The notes under the pieces: generated by a model | What the model was told of the DNA's origin: nothing | The model's input: the letters and a program-made list of their open reading frames with translations, nothing else | The model's database searches: none | NCBI GenBank assembly: GCA_945787105.1 | Contig: CALZGZ010000079.1 | Span: 1 to 47,928, forward strand | DNA length: 47,928 nt | Origin: an uncultured Gammaproteobacteria bacterium | Lineage (GTDB): Bacteria; Pseudomonadota; Gammaproteobacteria; Arenicellales; JAANXG01 | Reading direction: 5' to 3' | Made by a program: the position numbers and the translations under genes | In this document: positions 8,988-17,944 of the stretch, piece after piece | How the letters are laid out: each line of letters begins with the position of its first letter | Numbering within the stretch: position 1 is the stretch's first letter

Positions 8988-9667
8988 TTTAACGCTCCGA
9001 GCAAGCGACCTGCGGACAACTCCAAGCGACGATCGCAACGAATTCCGATCTCCCGGTCGTGGGTAACTAGAATCAAGGTCGTGTCTCGCTCGCGATTCAA
9101 GTCGAATAGCAAATCGATAATCCGGCCTCCGGTTTTCTCGTCAAGATTACCGGTCGGCTCGTCGGCAAAAAGGATCTGCGGGTTCGTTGCGAAGGCGCGG
9201 GCGATAGCGACGCGTTGTTGCTCGCCGCCGGATAGCTGTGACGGATAATGAGCCGTGCGGTCCGCCAGGCCTACCCGGGTCAATCCGGAACGAGCCTCTT
9301 TTTCCGCTCGTGGACGCCCGGTCAATTCCAGCGGCAGCATCACATTTTCGATCGCTGTCAAACTGGGCAGCAATTGAAAATTTTGAAATACAAATCCAAC
9401 CCGTCCGGCCCTGACACGAGCGCGCTCGTCCTCATTGACCTGGCTCAGATCGGTGCCATGTAAAATTACCCGGCCCGCGGTAGGCACATCAAGCCCTGCC
9501 AGGAGTCCGAGCAAGGTCGATTTCCCCGACCCCGACACCCCTACTACCGCCAGTGTCTCGCCCCGGCGTACCGACATCGATACACCATCTAAGATGGTTA
9601 GCACACCCTCGGGACTTGGGACTTGCTTCGTCAGTGCTTCGGCCTGCACAATGGCGTCGGGAGTCAT
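8984..9667 (-). CDS. ybbA: ABC transporter ATP-binding protein, YbbA/LolD-like
   Basis: 227 residues. Walker A GVSGSGKST at 43-51, Q-loop FVFQNFQLLPSLTAIENV, signature LSGGEQQRVAIARA, Walker B ILFADEPTGNLD, and the switch histidine in LVTHD. It powers the YbbP permease encoded directly downstream (TTGA overlap). Its start codon lies only 8 bp from that of the divergent tesA. The two promoters must therefore sit inside the opposing coding regions, or one gene is leaderless. Confidence 0.93.
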   Translation of the reverse strand: MTPDAIVQAEALTKQVPSPEGVLTILDGVSMSVRRGETLAVVGVSGSGKSTLLGLLAGLDVPTAGRVILHGTDLSQVNEDERARVRAGRVGFVFQNFQLLPSLTAIENVMLPLELTGRPRAEKEARSGLTRVGLADRTAHYPSQLSGGEQQRVAIARAFATNPQILFADEPTGNLDEKTGGRIIDLLFDLNRERDTTLILVTHDREIGIRCDRRLELSAGRLLGALN

Positions 9668-9675
9668 TTTATTTG

Positions 9676-10335
9676 ATGTTGCAGCGGTTCGTAGTCGTAT
9701 TATTTCTAACTGCCGTTTCCAGCACTTGGTTGCATACCTCAGCTTGGGCCCAGGCTCCGGCTAAGGCGACAACCCCCTCGGCGTCACAGGCACCGGTCAT
9801 TCTGGTGTTCGGCGACAGCTTAAGTTCTGGTTACGGCGTGCCCAATGCCCAGAATTGGGTGGCATTGTTACAACACCGTATCACTGACCTGGGGTATCCC
9901 CACCGCGTCGTTAACGCCAGCGTCAGCGGCGACACCACCGCGAGCGGCCTGGCTCGGCTCAGGTCCGCATTGCAACGGCATAAGCCGGACATTGTGATCC
10001 TGGAGCTAGGCGGAAACGATGGCCTGCGCGCATTGTCGTTGGCGGCGTTACGTTCCAATCTGGCTTCCATTATAGAGACTGCCCGTCAAGGCAACGCGAA
10101 GATCGTACTTGCGGGAATGCGTATGCCTCCGAATTATGGTACCGCCTATGCCACAGAATTTGGGCGCATTTATACTGAATTGGCCAGCGAATACCAAGCC
10201 ACGCTGATTCCTTTTTTTCTAGAAGGCGTGGCCACGGTACCGAACATGATGCAGGAAGACGGGATTCATCCAACCGTTGAGGCACAGCCCGTGGTTCTCG
10301 AAAACGTTTGGAAACATGTCCAACCGCTGTTGTGA
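9676..10335 (+). CDS. tesA: Periplasmic acyl-CoA thioesterase I / arylesterase (SGNH hydrolase)
   Basis: 219 residues from ATG 9676; an in-frame upstream ATG at 9553 would run deep into ybbA and disrupt the signal peptide. Residues 1-26 form a Sec signal ending AWAQA. The SGNH blocks are all present: Ser48 in FGDSLSSGYG, Gly85 in SGDTTASG, Asn114 in GGNDGLR, and Asp195/His198 in DGIHP. It hydrolyses acyl thioesters and aryl or phospholipid esters in the periplasm. The divergent arrangement with ybbAP is conserved in Escherichia and Pseudomonas relatives. Confidence 0.93.
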   Translation: MLQRFVVVLFLTAVSSTWLHTSAWAQAPAKATTPSASQAPVILVFGDSLSSGYGVPNAQNWVALLQHRITDLGYPHRVVNASVSGDTTASGLARLRSALQRHKPDIVILELGGNDGLRALSLAALRSNLASIIETARQGNAKIVLAGMRMPPNYGTAYATEFGRIYTELASEYQATLIPFFLEGVATVPNMMQEDGIHPTVEAQPVVLENVWKHVQPLL

Positions 10336-10339
10336 GCGA

Positions 10340-11308
10340 TTATCGAATAGTTAAGCGCTGAACAAGCGTCTCCGTACCCAGGGTTTTTGCGATCGCCATA
10401 CCGATACGCTCGGCGAACCGCTCGAGAACGCTTGCTTTGGGTGTGTAATCGACGATTTTTTCCTTGCCGATAACCTCGCGAGCGACATAACTAGCGCTCC
10501 CGAATTCGTCCACCAATCCAAGCTTCTTTGCTTGCTCGCCGGTCCAAAACAGGCCACTGAACACATCTTCGTTGTCGACGAGCCGATCGCCGCGGCCATC
10601 TTTAACCGCGTCAATGAACTGTTCGTGGATTTGATCCAAGAGCTCCTGGTTGTGACCCTCAGCCACTGGATCACGGGGCGAAAAAGGATCCAGCATCCCC
10701 TTGTACCTACCGGCAGTCATCAGTCGTCGATCAATGCCGAGCTTTTTCATCGCCTCGACGAAACCGAACCCATTCATCAACACGCCAATGGAGCCAACAA
10801 TGCTTGCTTCATTGGCATATATCCTGTCTGCCGCCACTGCGACATAGTAACCACCCGAGGCACACACGTCGGAAACCACCGCGTAAACGGGTTTGTTGGT
10901 GTGTTTCTTTCTAAGCCGCTTGATCTCATCATTGATGTAGCGCGATTGAACCGGACTCCCGCCGGGGCTGTTAATGCGGAGAATGATCCCCTTTGCGCTA
11001 TCGGCTTCGAACGCTGCCCGCAATCCGCCGACCACACGATCCGCGTCGACATCACCGTCATCGGCGATTACCCCTTCCAGTTCCACCAGTGCGGAATGGT
11101 CATCAGTCGTCGGAGCGATGCTGTCATCGACAAACAAAAACAATATGACAACCAAATAAATCGCGAAGAATGCTTTAAATAAGATACTCCATCTTCGCGC
11201 CCGCCGCTGTTCCTTGAGACTTTCATAGGCAAGCTGCTCCAGGATATCACGGTCCGAACGAGGACCAACGCTGCCACTCTTTCGGGTGGACTTGAACCAG
11301 CCTATCAT
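10340..11308 (-). CDS. sppA: Signal peptide peptidase, S49 family (SppA)
   Basis: 322 residues. A cytoplasmic N-terminal segment of about 40 residues is followed by one transmembrane helix (about 44-60) and an S49 serine-protease domain. The Ser-Lys dyad is visible: Ser151 in CASGGYYVAVAADRIYA and Lys203 in TAGRYKGMLDPFSPRD. GSIGVLMNGFG (172-182) forms part of the substrate groove. It degrades cleaved signal peptides in the inner membrane. It is of the single-domain length. A GAGGAG ribosome-binding site precedes the ATG and overlaps the end of the Rieske gene. Last gene of the rluC operon. Confidence 0.92.
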   Translation of the reverse strand: MIGWFKSTRKSGSVGPRSDRDILEQLAYESLKEQRRARRWSILFKAFFAIYLVVILFLFVDDSIAPTTDDHSALVELEGVIADDGDVDADRVVGGLRAAFEADSAKGIILRINSPGGSPVQSRYINDEIKRLRKKHTNKPVYAVVSDVCASGGYYVAVAADRIYANEASIVGSIGVLMNGFGFVEAMKKLGIDRRLMTAGRYKGMLDPFSPRDPVAEGHNQELLDQIHEQFIDAVKDGRGDRLVDNEDVFSGLFWTGEQAKKLGLVDEFGSASYVAREVIGKEKIVDYTPKASVLERFAERIGMAIAKTLGTETLVQRLTIR

Positions 11309-11311
11309 TGA

Positions 11312-11680
11312 TTACTCCTCAAATGCCTTGATCGATGCCAATTGATAGCGTTCGCTAATCAACATCACCTGGCCATCTGTTTCCGTGACTGCCAAAGCTA
11401 TCAATCCCGTATCGTTGCACGGACCAGCCCGGCATGCTCCGGAAACCGGGTCATACAACGCGCCATGTGTTGCGCAAATAATATACCGTTTCTCGGTATC
11501 GAAGAACGATCCTGCTGTATAGTCCAGCTGCAACCCCATATGGCTGCAGCGGTTTATATAGGCGCGCACTCGTCCAGCATATCTTATAGCAAACGCCGGC
11601 ATGGTATTTTCACCGTCGCGGACCTTAAACCGTACCCCTCGTCCTCCCTCTACCAGCATAGCACTTCGACAAATTGTCAT
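11312..11680 (-). CDS. Small Rieske [2Fe-2S] protein
   Basis: 122 residues from ATG 11680, chosen because it forms a 4-base ATGA overlap with the upstream phosphatase stop; longer starts at 11701 and 11731 are possible. The cluster ligands are Cys45-x-His47 (CSHMG) and Cys69-x2-His72 (CATHGALYDP). It resembles the stand-alone ferredoxin-like Rieske proteins related to NirD and biphenyl dioxygenase ferredoxins. Its place between a HAD phosphatase and sppA downstream of rluC recurs in several gammaproteobacteria. Its electron-transfer partner is unknown. Confidence 0.88.
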   Translation of the reverse strand: MTICRSAMLVEGGRGVRFKVRDGENTMPAFAIRYAGRVRAYINRCSHMGLQLDYTAGSFFDTEKRYIICATHGALYDPVSGACRAGPCNDTGLIALAVTETDGQVMLISERYQLASIKAFEE

Positions 11681-12333
11681 GCTGCTTGATTGAGGATCCA
11701 TGCGTAAACCTCTGGAAACGAATTCACACAAGCCAATGGATCATGTGCATGCAACTGGGCGACATCGTGCATGCCGTAGGTGACCGCAAGCGCATATACT
11801 CCGGCTTCGTTGGCCATTTGCAGGTCGAATACGGTATCACCCACCATGACTGCCTCGCTGGCCTCGACGCCGGTCTGATCCAAGATATCCAATAACATTT
11901 TTGGATGTGGTTTCGATGGCGCCTCATCGGCGCACCGCGTGGCGGCAAACAGCTGCGAGGTGGCGGTATCCGTGAGCGCCTGATCCAGGCCCCGGCGCCC
12001 CTTTCCGGTGGCCACGGCGAGGAGGTATCCGCGACTGCATAGTTCATGAAGGTATTTCAATACCCCTGGGAACAGCTGCATGACGGTGCGATCTTTGGTC
12101 AGGAAATGTGACCGGTAGCGCTCTACCAACTCACGATGCTGTTCCAAACTCGCGTCTGGAAATAGGGTATTGAAAGCATCATTGAGACTCAAACCGATGA
12201 TTTGGCGCGCCGCATCGCGGTCCAGCGACGGTAGCCCCACATCCCCTACCGCCGCCAGTAAGCAATTTATGATCTTGGCAGCAGAGTCCATCAGCGTCCC
12301 ATCCCAATCGAAGATGATAAGCTTAACCCGCAT
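11677..12333 (-). CDS. HAD-superfamily phosphatase (phosphoglycolate phosphatase-like)
   Basis: 218 residues, HAD subfamily IA. Motif I is IIFDWDGTLMDS with nucleophile Asp9 and Asp11. Motif II is the VATGK region, motif III is KPHPKML, and motif IV is MVGDTVFDLQMA. The family hydrolyses small phosphate esters; the substrate cannot be read from the sequence. The start ATGCGGGTTAAG is well conserved in position. Today it is separated from rluC by a 368-bp element. Without that element the rluC frame would overlap this start by 11 bases, implying ancestral translational coupling. Confidence 0.88.
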   Translation of the reverse strand: MRVKLIIFDWDGTLMDSAAKIINCLLAAVGDVGLPSLDRDAARQIIGLSLNDAFNTLFPDASLEQHRELVERYRSHFLTKDRTVMQLFPGVLKYLHELCSRGYLLAVATGKGRRGLDQALTDTATSQLFAATRCADEAPSKPHPKMLLDILDQTGVEASEAVMVGDTVFDLQMANEAGVYALAVTYGMHDVAQLHAHDPLACVNSFPEVYAWILNQAA

Positions 12334-12343
12334 CGGTCATTAG

Positions 12344-12711
12344 CCTTTATATTGCACCATTAATCGCGGATGATAGCGTCCGGACTTGTCCTGCGCGTAG
12401 TTGCAGGATCGGGCGGCTGGTTCCCTTGCTGTTCCCCTGCTGTTCCCCTGCTGTGCGGGGACAAGGCGGGGACGAGCCCCCTGCTATGCGGGGACAAGCC
12501 CCACGCTGGAGCGAAATGCATAGCTGTAGCTATGGATTGAGGGAAGCGCAAGCACCGGCATTCGCGACCGAGCCCGCGCCGGGATAGTCCCGCCCCTATT
12601 GTTACCAGGCGACCTGGCGCATCGAATGCTGCTTTTTCCTGGAGGAGACATTGCGGGCATCCCGATGTATAGCCACTCATAGGGGCGGAACACCTTGGTG
12701 CGATATACGGG
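12344..12711. mobile_element. MITE-like repeat element, copy 2 (rluC/HAD junction)
   Basis: A full-length 368-bp copy with clear ends. The left end is CCTTTATATTGCACC; the right end is CTTGGTGCGATATACGGG. It is flanked by an exact 4-bp duplication, TTAG, at 12340-12343 and 12712-12715. Inside are three GCTGTTCCCCT-type tandem units (about 12420-12455), GGGGACAAGCC repeats, the palindrome ATGCATAGCTGTAGCTATGG (12516-12535), and a CCGGGATAGTCCCG inverted repeat. It has no protein-coding capacity of its own. Its right end is translated as the last codons of rluC. Confidence 0.88.
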
Positions 12712-13675
12712 TTAGCTGATGCAGGATTGTTTTGAGCTCGTGCGGCAATGGGCACTTGAGCGTGATGTTTCGCCCGGTCACCGGATGTCTAAATTCCAGA
12801 CGTGACGCATGCAGAAACAGGCGATTCAAACCGCGTTCGCGCATCAGCGTGTTAAACCCTTTGTCACCGTATTTGCTGTCTCCGCCAATTGGATGTCCGA
12901 GATAGGCGGCGTGTACTCGCGCTTGATGGGTGCGGCCGGTAATCAGATCAACGTCGACCAGGGTGGCGGTCTCGAACAACACTCTTGGCCGAAAATAACT
13001 CACGGCGCGCTGGCCATCTGACGATACCTGCACCAGCCGTTCGCCGGAGCGCAACATATTCTTTTTCAAGGCCACGTTGACGTCACGCGCCCCCCCTTGC
13101 CAACGTCCTTTTACCAGCGCCAGATAGGATTTTTTAATCCGACGCCCGGTACCGGTATGCTGCCGCAACAATTCCTGGAGCGCAATCAGGGCGTTGCGGC
13201 TCTTAGCGATCAACAGACATCCCGACGTATCGCGATCCAGGCGATGGACCAGTTCTAAATACTCCTGTTCCGGCCGTGCCGCGCGCAACCAATCAATAAG
13301 TCCAGCGGGGATCGTAGTGCCGGCGTGGACTGCGATGCCGGCTGGTTTATCAATCATGAATAGATGATCATCCTCGAACAATATACGCTGCGTCACCTTA
13401 CGCTGACCGACTGTGATCAAGGGTGACGGCCGCATGGCGACACGAATCGGAGGTATCCGAACGTGATCGCCGAGTTGGAGCCGGCTTTTTGGTTTCGCCC
13501 GAGAGCGGTTCACCCGCACCTGACCAGTGCGCACAATACGATAAATGTGGCTACGCGGTACGCCCTTCAACTGGGCGATCAGGAAATTGTCCAGCCGCTG
13601 CCCACTATGGTGCTCGGATACTTCAACGATGCGGCTGCGGTATTCGTGGGGATCGACCATCGGCGCGCGGATCAT
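12677..13675 (-). CDS. rluC: 23S rRNA pseudouridine synthase RluC
   Basis: About 332 residues from ATG 13675 (alternatives: 13660 or a GTG at 13741). The N-terminal S4 RNA-binding domain spans about residues 24-80 (GQRLDNFLIAQLKGVPRSHI). The catalytic motif HRLDRDTSG carries Asp147, and RTHQARVHAAYLGHPIGGDSKYG closes the RluA-type fold. It converts U955/U2504/U2580-type sites in 23S rRNA. The final residues TRISHQGVPPL are encoded by the inserted element at 12344-12711, which provides a new TGA. Before insertion the frame would have ended MTDAG, overlapping the next gene. The new tail is outside the conserved fold, so activity is probably retained. Confidence 0.93.
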   Translation of the reverse strand: MIRAPMVDPHEYRSRIVEVSEHHSGQRLDNFLIAQLKGVPRSHIYRIVRTGQVRVNRSRAKPKSRLQLGDHVRIPPIRVAMRPSPLITVGQRKVTQRILFEDDHLFMIDKPAGIAVHAGTTIPAGLIDWLRAARPEQEYLELVHRLDRDTSGCLLIAKSRNALIALQELLRQHTGTGRRIKKSYLALVKGRWQGGARDVNVALKKNMLRSGERLVQVSSDGQRAVSYFRPRVLFETATLVDVDLITGRTHQARVHAAYLGHPIGGDSKYGDKGFNTLMRERGLNRLFLHASRLEFRHPVTGRNITLKCPLPHELKTILHQLTRISHQGVPPL

Positions 13676-13741
13676 ATCAGATTGAAGGGGTATAAAGACG
13701 CTGCTATAGTCGAGGGGATCGCTAATGTGGACGATCGGCAC

Positions 13742-14136
13742 CTAAGAGTAGCCCAAACCGCTCCCTAGAATAGTCGCAACCACTCACCCCTTGACGAGAG
13801 ACTATGGCTTCGGTTAAAAAGAATAGGTGTAATTAGAAACTTGAAATGGCACTCATAACTATCTGATAGCAAAGAATATATCTAGCCGAGCAATGCCTTG
13901 GCTACGAATCGGCGCTACGCCCGAACGAGACCTTGGAGACGTAGTCGCCGCACAGGGTTCCGCGCCCCTCCCTAGTAAGTTGAACCGCAGGGGCGCCATA
14001 AAATTGCAGGTCCCGCCCCAGCGCGCCGGACCACGCGAGACAGCGTATTCGCACGCACCACAGGCTTTGGGGGTAGCCTGACGCAGCGATGTCCTCGTGC
14101 ATGACGCGCGTAAATTACGGGACCGAAGGAACAATC
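13742..14136 (+). promoter_or_regulatory. Long leader / promoter region of rne
   Basis: About 395 bp separate the divergent rluC and rne. Escherichia coli rne has a 361-nt leader that lets RNase E regulate its own mRNA. This gap is similar in size and holds inverted repeats, for example GCGCCCC (13962-13968) with GGGGCGC (13990-13996). Candidate promoters are TTGACG-17-TTAAAA near 13793 and a TTGAAA near 13840, both weak. No small gene is supported. A leader function is inferred from size and position only. Confidence 0.45.
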
Positions 14137-16278
14137 ATGAAGAGAATGTTGTTTAACGCAACTCATCAGGAGGAGTTGCGAGTGGCCCTCGTTGATGGCC
14201 AAAAACTCCTCGATCTGGATATCGAATCTGCTACCCGCTACGAGAAGAAAGGAAATATCTACAAGGGCCGCGTCACACGCGTAGAGCCTAGCCTGGAAGC
14301 GGCATTCGTCGACTACGGCTCCGAGCGCCAGGGGTTTCTCCCGTTAAAGGAGATCTCCCGCGCCTATTTCACCGATTATTCGCCGAAAACACCGATGGCA
14401 CAGGTACGCATTCAGGATGTCATCAAGGAAGAACAGGAATTGCTCGTACAGGTAGAGAAAGACGAACGGGGTAACAAGGGTGCCGCGCTGACAACGTTTA
14501 TCAGTCTCGCCGGCCGCTACCTGGTGTTGATGCCCAATAATCCCAAAGGCGGTGGTATCTCGCGGCGCATAGAGGGTGAACACCGGTCCGATTTGCGGGA
14601 CATAATTTCGGCGTTGAACGTGCCCAACGAACACGCCTTGATTGCCCGTACCGCCGGGATTGGTAAATCTCAGGACGAATTACAGTGGGATCTCGATTAT
14701 CTGCTGCAGCTATGGGAAGCGATTAGCCAAGCCTCCGAGACCCGATCCGCGCCGTTTCTAGTGTTTCAGGAAACAAATCTCGTGGTGCGTGCGATTCGCG
14801 ACTACCTGCGCAGCGATATCTCAGAAATCATCATAGATGATAAGGAAATCCATGAGCGTGCCTCCAAGTTCATGCAGCAAGTCATGCCGCAAAACCTGGT
14901 CAAGCTGAAATACTACAGCGACACAGTACCTCTTTTTTCAAGATTTCAGATTGAACACCAGATCGAATCAGCCTTTGCCCGTCAAGTTAGCTTGGCGTCC
15001 GGGGGGGCGTTGGTCATTGATCACACCGAAGCCGTGGTAACCATTGATGTCAATTCCGCCCGCGCCACCAAGGGTGCCGATATCGAGGAAACGGCGCTGC
15101 AGACCAATCTAGAGGCGGCAGATGAAGTCGCCCGCCAACTGCGTATCCGCGACCTAGGTGGTTTAATTGTTATCGATTTTATCGACATGACGTCGAATCG
15201 AAACCAACGCACGGTGGAAAACCGGCTGCAAGAGGCCCTCAAGGCCGACCGCGCACGGGTCCAATTGGGCCGCATTTCCCGCTTCGGGCTGCTGGAAATG
15301 TCGCGTCAACGTCTACGCGCGTCTTTGGGCGAATCCAATTATCAGGCATGCCCCCGATGTGTCGGAACGGGCTACGTGCGCAGCATTTCTTCGTCTGCGT
15401 TGAGCATTCTGCGAATTCTCGAAGAGGAGGCGCTCAAAGAGAACACCGAAGCGATTCATGCGCATTTACCAAGGGAGACCGCCACCTTTCTGTTAAACGA
15501 GAAGCGGCACGAGCTCAATATGATCGAAAACCGGCTGGGCACGCAGATCTTTGTCATCCCCACCGACGAACTGGAGACACCGCATTTTCGTATCAGGCGC
15601 CTGCGCAGCGAAGACCTGGCGACGATGCCGATTCGGCCCAGCTATGCGATACAGCTGGAACTCGATGAGACCGATATTTCGTCCACCCAGGCCCGCCAGC
15701 ACACCACACAGGTGGCCGCAGTCGGCATGGATCAGATGCAAGTCGCGGCGCGCCCTGTGATTCCATCAAAACCGGAATTTCGGCGCCTTTTACGCCGCTG
15801 GTGGGACAAATTGTTCGCTACCGCAAAAGCGCCCCCGGTTGCTGCCAGCGACGAAATCCAGCAAGACAGACAACAACGACCACCGGCCCGCGGTGCCCAG
15901 GGACAACGTGGGCGTCCAAGGGGCGGTGGACGCGGCCCACAGCGTGGTGACGGTCGCTCGCGCACACGATCTGGACCGGCAAAAAGCGGCGAACAAAAAG
16001 CGGCGGGTAATGGTCGCGGGCGTCGGCCCCGCGGCGGTCGTTCGCGGCGCTCCGGTCAACGCCGCGAAGCACCCGACGGCGGGAGTGTTGCCAAAGATCG
16101 CCAGGCTAGCCCGCAACAGCGACAGGCTAAACCGACGTCGACACCGGCTGATGACACGTCGATTGTCAAACCAGAGCCACGCAACGTCAGCGATATCAAG
16201 CCAAAATCAACGCCGTCGGAGACCCCGGTGGATGTCAATTTGGACGTCAAACAGGCTGGAGACGGCACTAGGGATTAA
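14137..16278 (+). CDS. rne: Ribonuclease E (short form)
   Basis: 713 residues. The start [13 protein letters not shown] at 14137 has GAAGGAA upstream. The S1 domain lies at about 37-120. The catalytic aspartates are Asp304 (TIDVNS) and Asp347 (IVIDFIDM), and the zinc-link cysteines are Cys405 and Cys408 (CPRCVGTG), matching E. coli 303/346 and 404/407. The C-terminal part is a short, disordered Arg/Gly-rich RNA-binding tail (about 590-660). It lacks the roughly 350 extra residues of the E. coli degradosome scaffold. It initiates mRNA decay and rRNA/tRNA processing. The stop TAA (16276-16278) is part of the TTAA abutting the inserted element downstream. Confidence 0.96.
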   Translation: MKRMLFNATHQEELRVALVDGQKLLDLDIESATRYEKKGNIYKGRVTRVEPSLEAAFVDYGSERQGFLPLKEISRAYFTDYSPKTPMAQVRIQDVIKEEQELLVQVEKDERGNKGAALTTFISLAGRYLVLMPNNPKGGGISRRIEGEHRSDLRDIISALNVPNEHALIARTAGIGKSQDELQWDLDYLLQLWEAISQASETRSAPFLVFQETNLVVRAIRDYLRSDISEIIIDDKEIHERASKFMQQVMPQNLVKLKYYSDTVPLFSRFQIEHQIESAFARQVSLASGGALVIDHTEAVVTIDVNSARATKGADIEETALQTNLEAADEVARQLRIRDLGGLIVIDFIDMTSNRNQRTVENRLQEALKADRARVQLGRISRFGLLEMSRQRLRASLGESNYQACPRCVGTGYVRSISSSALSILRILEEEALKENTEAIHAHLPRETATFLLNEKRHELNMIENRLGTQIFVIPTDELETPHFRIRRLRSEDLATMPIRPSYAIQLELDETDISSTQARQHTTQVAAVGMDQMQVAARPVIPSKPEFRRLLRRWWDKLFATAKAPPVAASDEIQQDRQQRPPARGAQGQRGRPRGGGRGPQRGDGRSRTRSGPAKSGEQKAAGNGRGRRPRGGRSRRSGQRREAPDGGSVAKDRQASPQQRQAKPTSTPADDTSIVKPEPRNVSDIKPKSTPSETPVDVNLDVKQAGDGTRD

Positions 16279-16609
16279 CCCGCATTTCTCACCCGGCGCC
16301 GCCCCTGTCTGCACGTAAAGAGACCCGGGGCATCGGTTACAGGAAATGGCGACATTCGACGCTCCAGTTTGCTTGCCGAGAATAGCGACCGGGCAATCCC
16401 GGTCCGGACTGGTGCCCGCGCACCTGGGCTTGACCGTCCCGCCAAAGAAACTGGGGTCGGCGTGAACACCCCGGTCCCATTTTCTTTGGCTCCAGGCGCG
16501 GCGCGTGTCCCTGCCTTGGCCCCGCACAGCAGGGGAACAGCAGGGGGCCCAGCTGCACGCGTTCTGCGTCAGCATCCGGGATCTTGGTGACATATGCGGT
16601 CCGGGCTGC
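16279..16609. mobile_element. MITE-like repeat element, copy 3 (rne/rlmD convergent junction)
   Basis: The left end CCCGCATTTCTCACCCGG starts directly after TTAA, which contains the rne stop. The right end CATCCGGGATCTTGGTGACATATGCGG (16573-16599, two overlapping parts) is followed by ten extra bases and then CTAA at 16610-16613, which contains the rlmD stop on the other strand. TTAA and CTAA differ by one base. The interior is larger and different from other copies. It includes a long inverted repeat at 16441-16490 and GGGGAACAGCAGGGGGC units that also occur in copy 2. Confidence 0.75.
16441..16490. repeat. Long imperfect inverted repeat inside element copy 3
   Basis: GCCAAAGAAACTGGGGTCGG (16441-16460) pairs with the complementary stretch ending TTTCTTTGGC (16469-16490), with a loop of eight bases. 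It would form a strong hairpin in either transcript of the convergent rne/rlmD pair. It may act as a bidirectional transcription or RNA-decay barrier. Confidence 0.6.
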
Positions 16610-17944
16610 CTAACGCCGCTCATAGACCGCGATCGATTCGACATGTTGGGTATGCGGAAACATGTCTACGACGCCCGCCGCCGCCAGCCGGAACCCGTGC
16701 ACATTTACGATGACTTCCGTGTCTCTCGCCAGAGTGGCGGGATTGCAAGAAACGCAAACGATCCTCTCCAGATCACATTGAGGAAGCTTTTTGGCAACCT
16801 GTATGGCACCGGTTCGGGGAGGATCTAACAGTAATTTGTTGTACTGTTGCTGGGCAAGCACCTCGCCCGACTGCTCACTGTCCAAATCGGCACATATAAA
16901 TCGTGCGTTATTACATTCGTTGCGCTCCGCGTTATGCTTAGCCCTTTCGATGAGAACACGATTTCCCTCGCATCCCGTTACCTCGGCTGCACAACGTGCG
17001 ATTGGCAACGTAAAGTTGCCCAGTCCACAGAATAGATCCAACACATGGTCGGTGGCGCTTAGCTCGAGCAGCGTCACAACTGCGGTCACCAAAGCACGAT
17101 TGATTTCACGATTGATCTGGATAAAATCTGTGGGGCAGAACTCGATATCGATGCCGTACTCGTCCAAACGGTAGTAGAGCGGCTCGGGGTTTTGCGGTGA
17201 TAACGGATACACCGAATCCAAATCGCCCGGCTGCAAAAACACCTGTACACGATGCTCCTCACCCCATCGGCTAAGGCGCTTTAGATCTTGATCCGTCATC
17301 GGATCGAGGTGACGAAACACCAGCGCCGTAGCATTGTCTCCCGCTGCGACCTCAATCTGAGGTATGCGGGCAGGGCACGACAAACCGGCGATGAGATCAC
17401 TGAGTGACGGTAATAACACCGATATTTGAGGATCTAGTACCTCGCAATCCTGAAGCGGCGTGACGAAACTCTTGCGGCGTTCGCGGAATCCAACCAGTAC
17501 CCCGCCCTTTTTTGGAACAAAGCGCACCCCCAGCCGTGCCTTACGGCGGTATCCCCAAGACGGTCCGTGAAGCGCCGGCAGCACAGTCTCGGGCGTGGTC
17601 TTGCCGATCTTCTCCAAATTTTCGATAAGCTGGTCTTGTTTGATGTCCAATTGGGCTTGCGGGTCCAGGTGTTGCAGGGTGCAACCGCCGCAAGTTCCAA
17701 AGTACCGGCATTTCGCAGTGACGCGCCGGGGTGACGGCGTCAATACATCAACTACCGCTCCGGTGTTATAGGCGCGGCGCCGCTTTCCTGGCCGATAACG
17801 TACCCGCTCACCGGGTAGGGCGTCGTCAATAAATACGATCTTACCTTCAACGCGGGCGACGCCACGCCCATCGTGACTCAACGACGTGACGTCAGCGCTC
17901 GGCAGGCCATCTGGGGAGCCGGGTACGCGCCGGTCTAATGCCAT
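16610..17944 (-). CDS. rlmD: 23S rRNA (uracil-1939-C5)-methyltransferase
   Basis: 444 residues. The N-terminal TRAM domain is at about 15-70. Four iron-sulfur cysteines are present: Cys79, Cys85, Cys88 (CRYFGTCGGC) and Cys167. The SAM-binding DLFCGLGNFTLPIA and LLDPPRTGA follow, and the nucleophile is Cys400 in SCNPATLARD. It methylates U1939 of 23S rRNA. Its ATG overlaps the end of the upstream exonuclease gene by 10 bases, so the two are an operon. Its stop TAG abuts element copy 3. Confidence 0.94.
   Translation of the reverse strand: MALDRRVPGSPDGLPSADVTSLSHDGRGVARVEGKIVFIDDALPGERVRYRPGKRRRAYNTGAVVDVLTPSPRRVTAKCRYFGTCGGCTLQHLDPQAQLDIKQDQLIENLEKIGKTTPETVLPALHGPSWGYRRKARLGVRFVPKKGGVLVGFRERRKSFVTPLQDCEVLDPQISVLLPSLSDLIAGLSCPARIPQIEVAAGDNATALVFRHLDPMTDQDLKRLSRWGEEHRVQVFLQPGDLDSVYPLSPQNPEPLYYRLDEYGIDIEFCPTDFIQINREINRALVTAVVTLLELSATDHVLDLFCGLGNFTLPIARCAAEVTGCEGNRVLIERAKHNAERNECNNARFICADLDSEQSGEVLAQQQYNKLLLDPPRTGAIQVAKKLPQCDLERIVCVSCNPATLARDTEVIVNVHGFRLAAAGVVDMFPHTQHVESIAVYERR

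Noticed and set aside
12420-12500. CRISPR-like short repeats in element copy 2
   Set aside because: GCTGTTCCCCT units are directly tandem without unique spacers of constant length.
12360-12755. 131-codon leftward ORF over element copy 2 and the end of rluC
   Set aside because: Shadow of the element and of rluC in another frame; no conserved features.
13870-13900. CTAGCCGAGCAATGCCTTGG upstream of rne as an element end
   Set aside because: Only fragments match, in the wrong order; better seen as part of the rne leader.
16207-16644. 145-codon leftward ORF over the rne/rlmD gap
   Set aside because: Composed of element copy 3 and antisense of rne; no ribosome-binding site or homology that I recognise.
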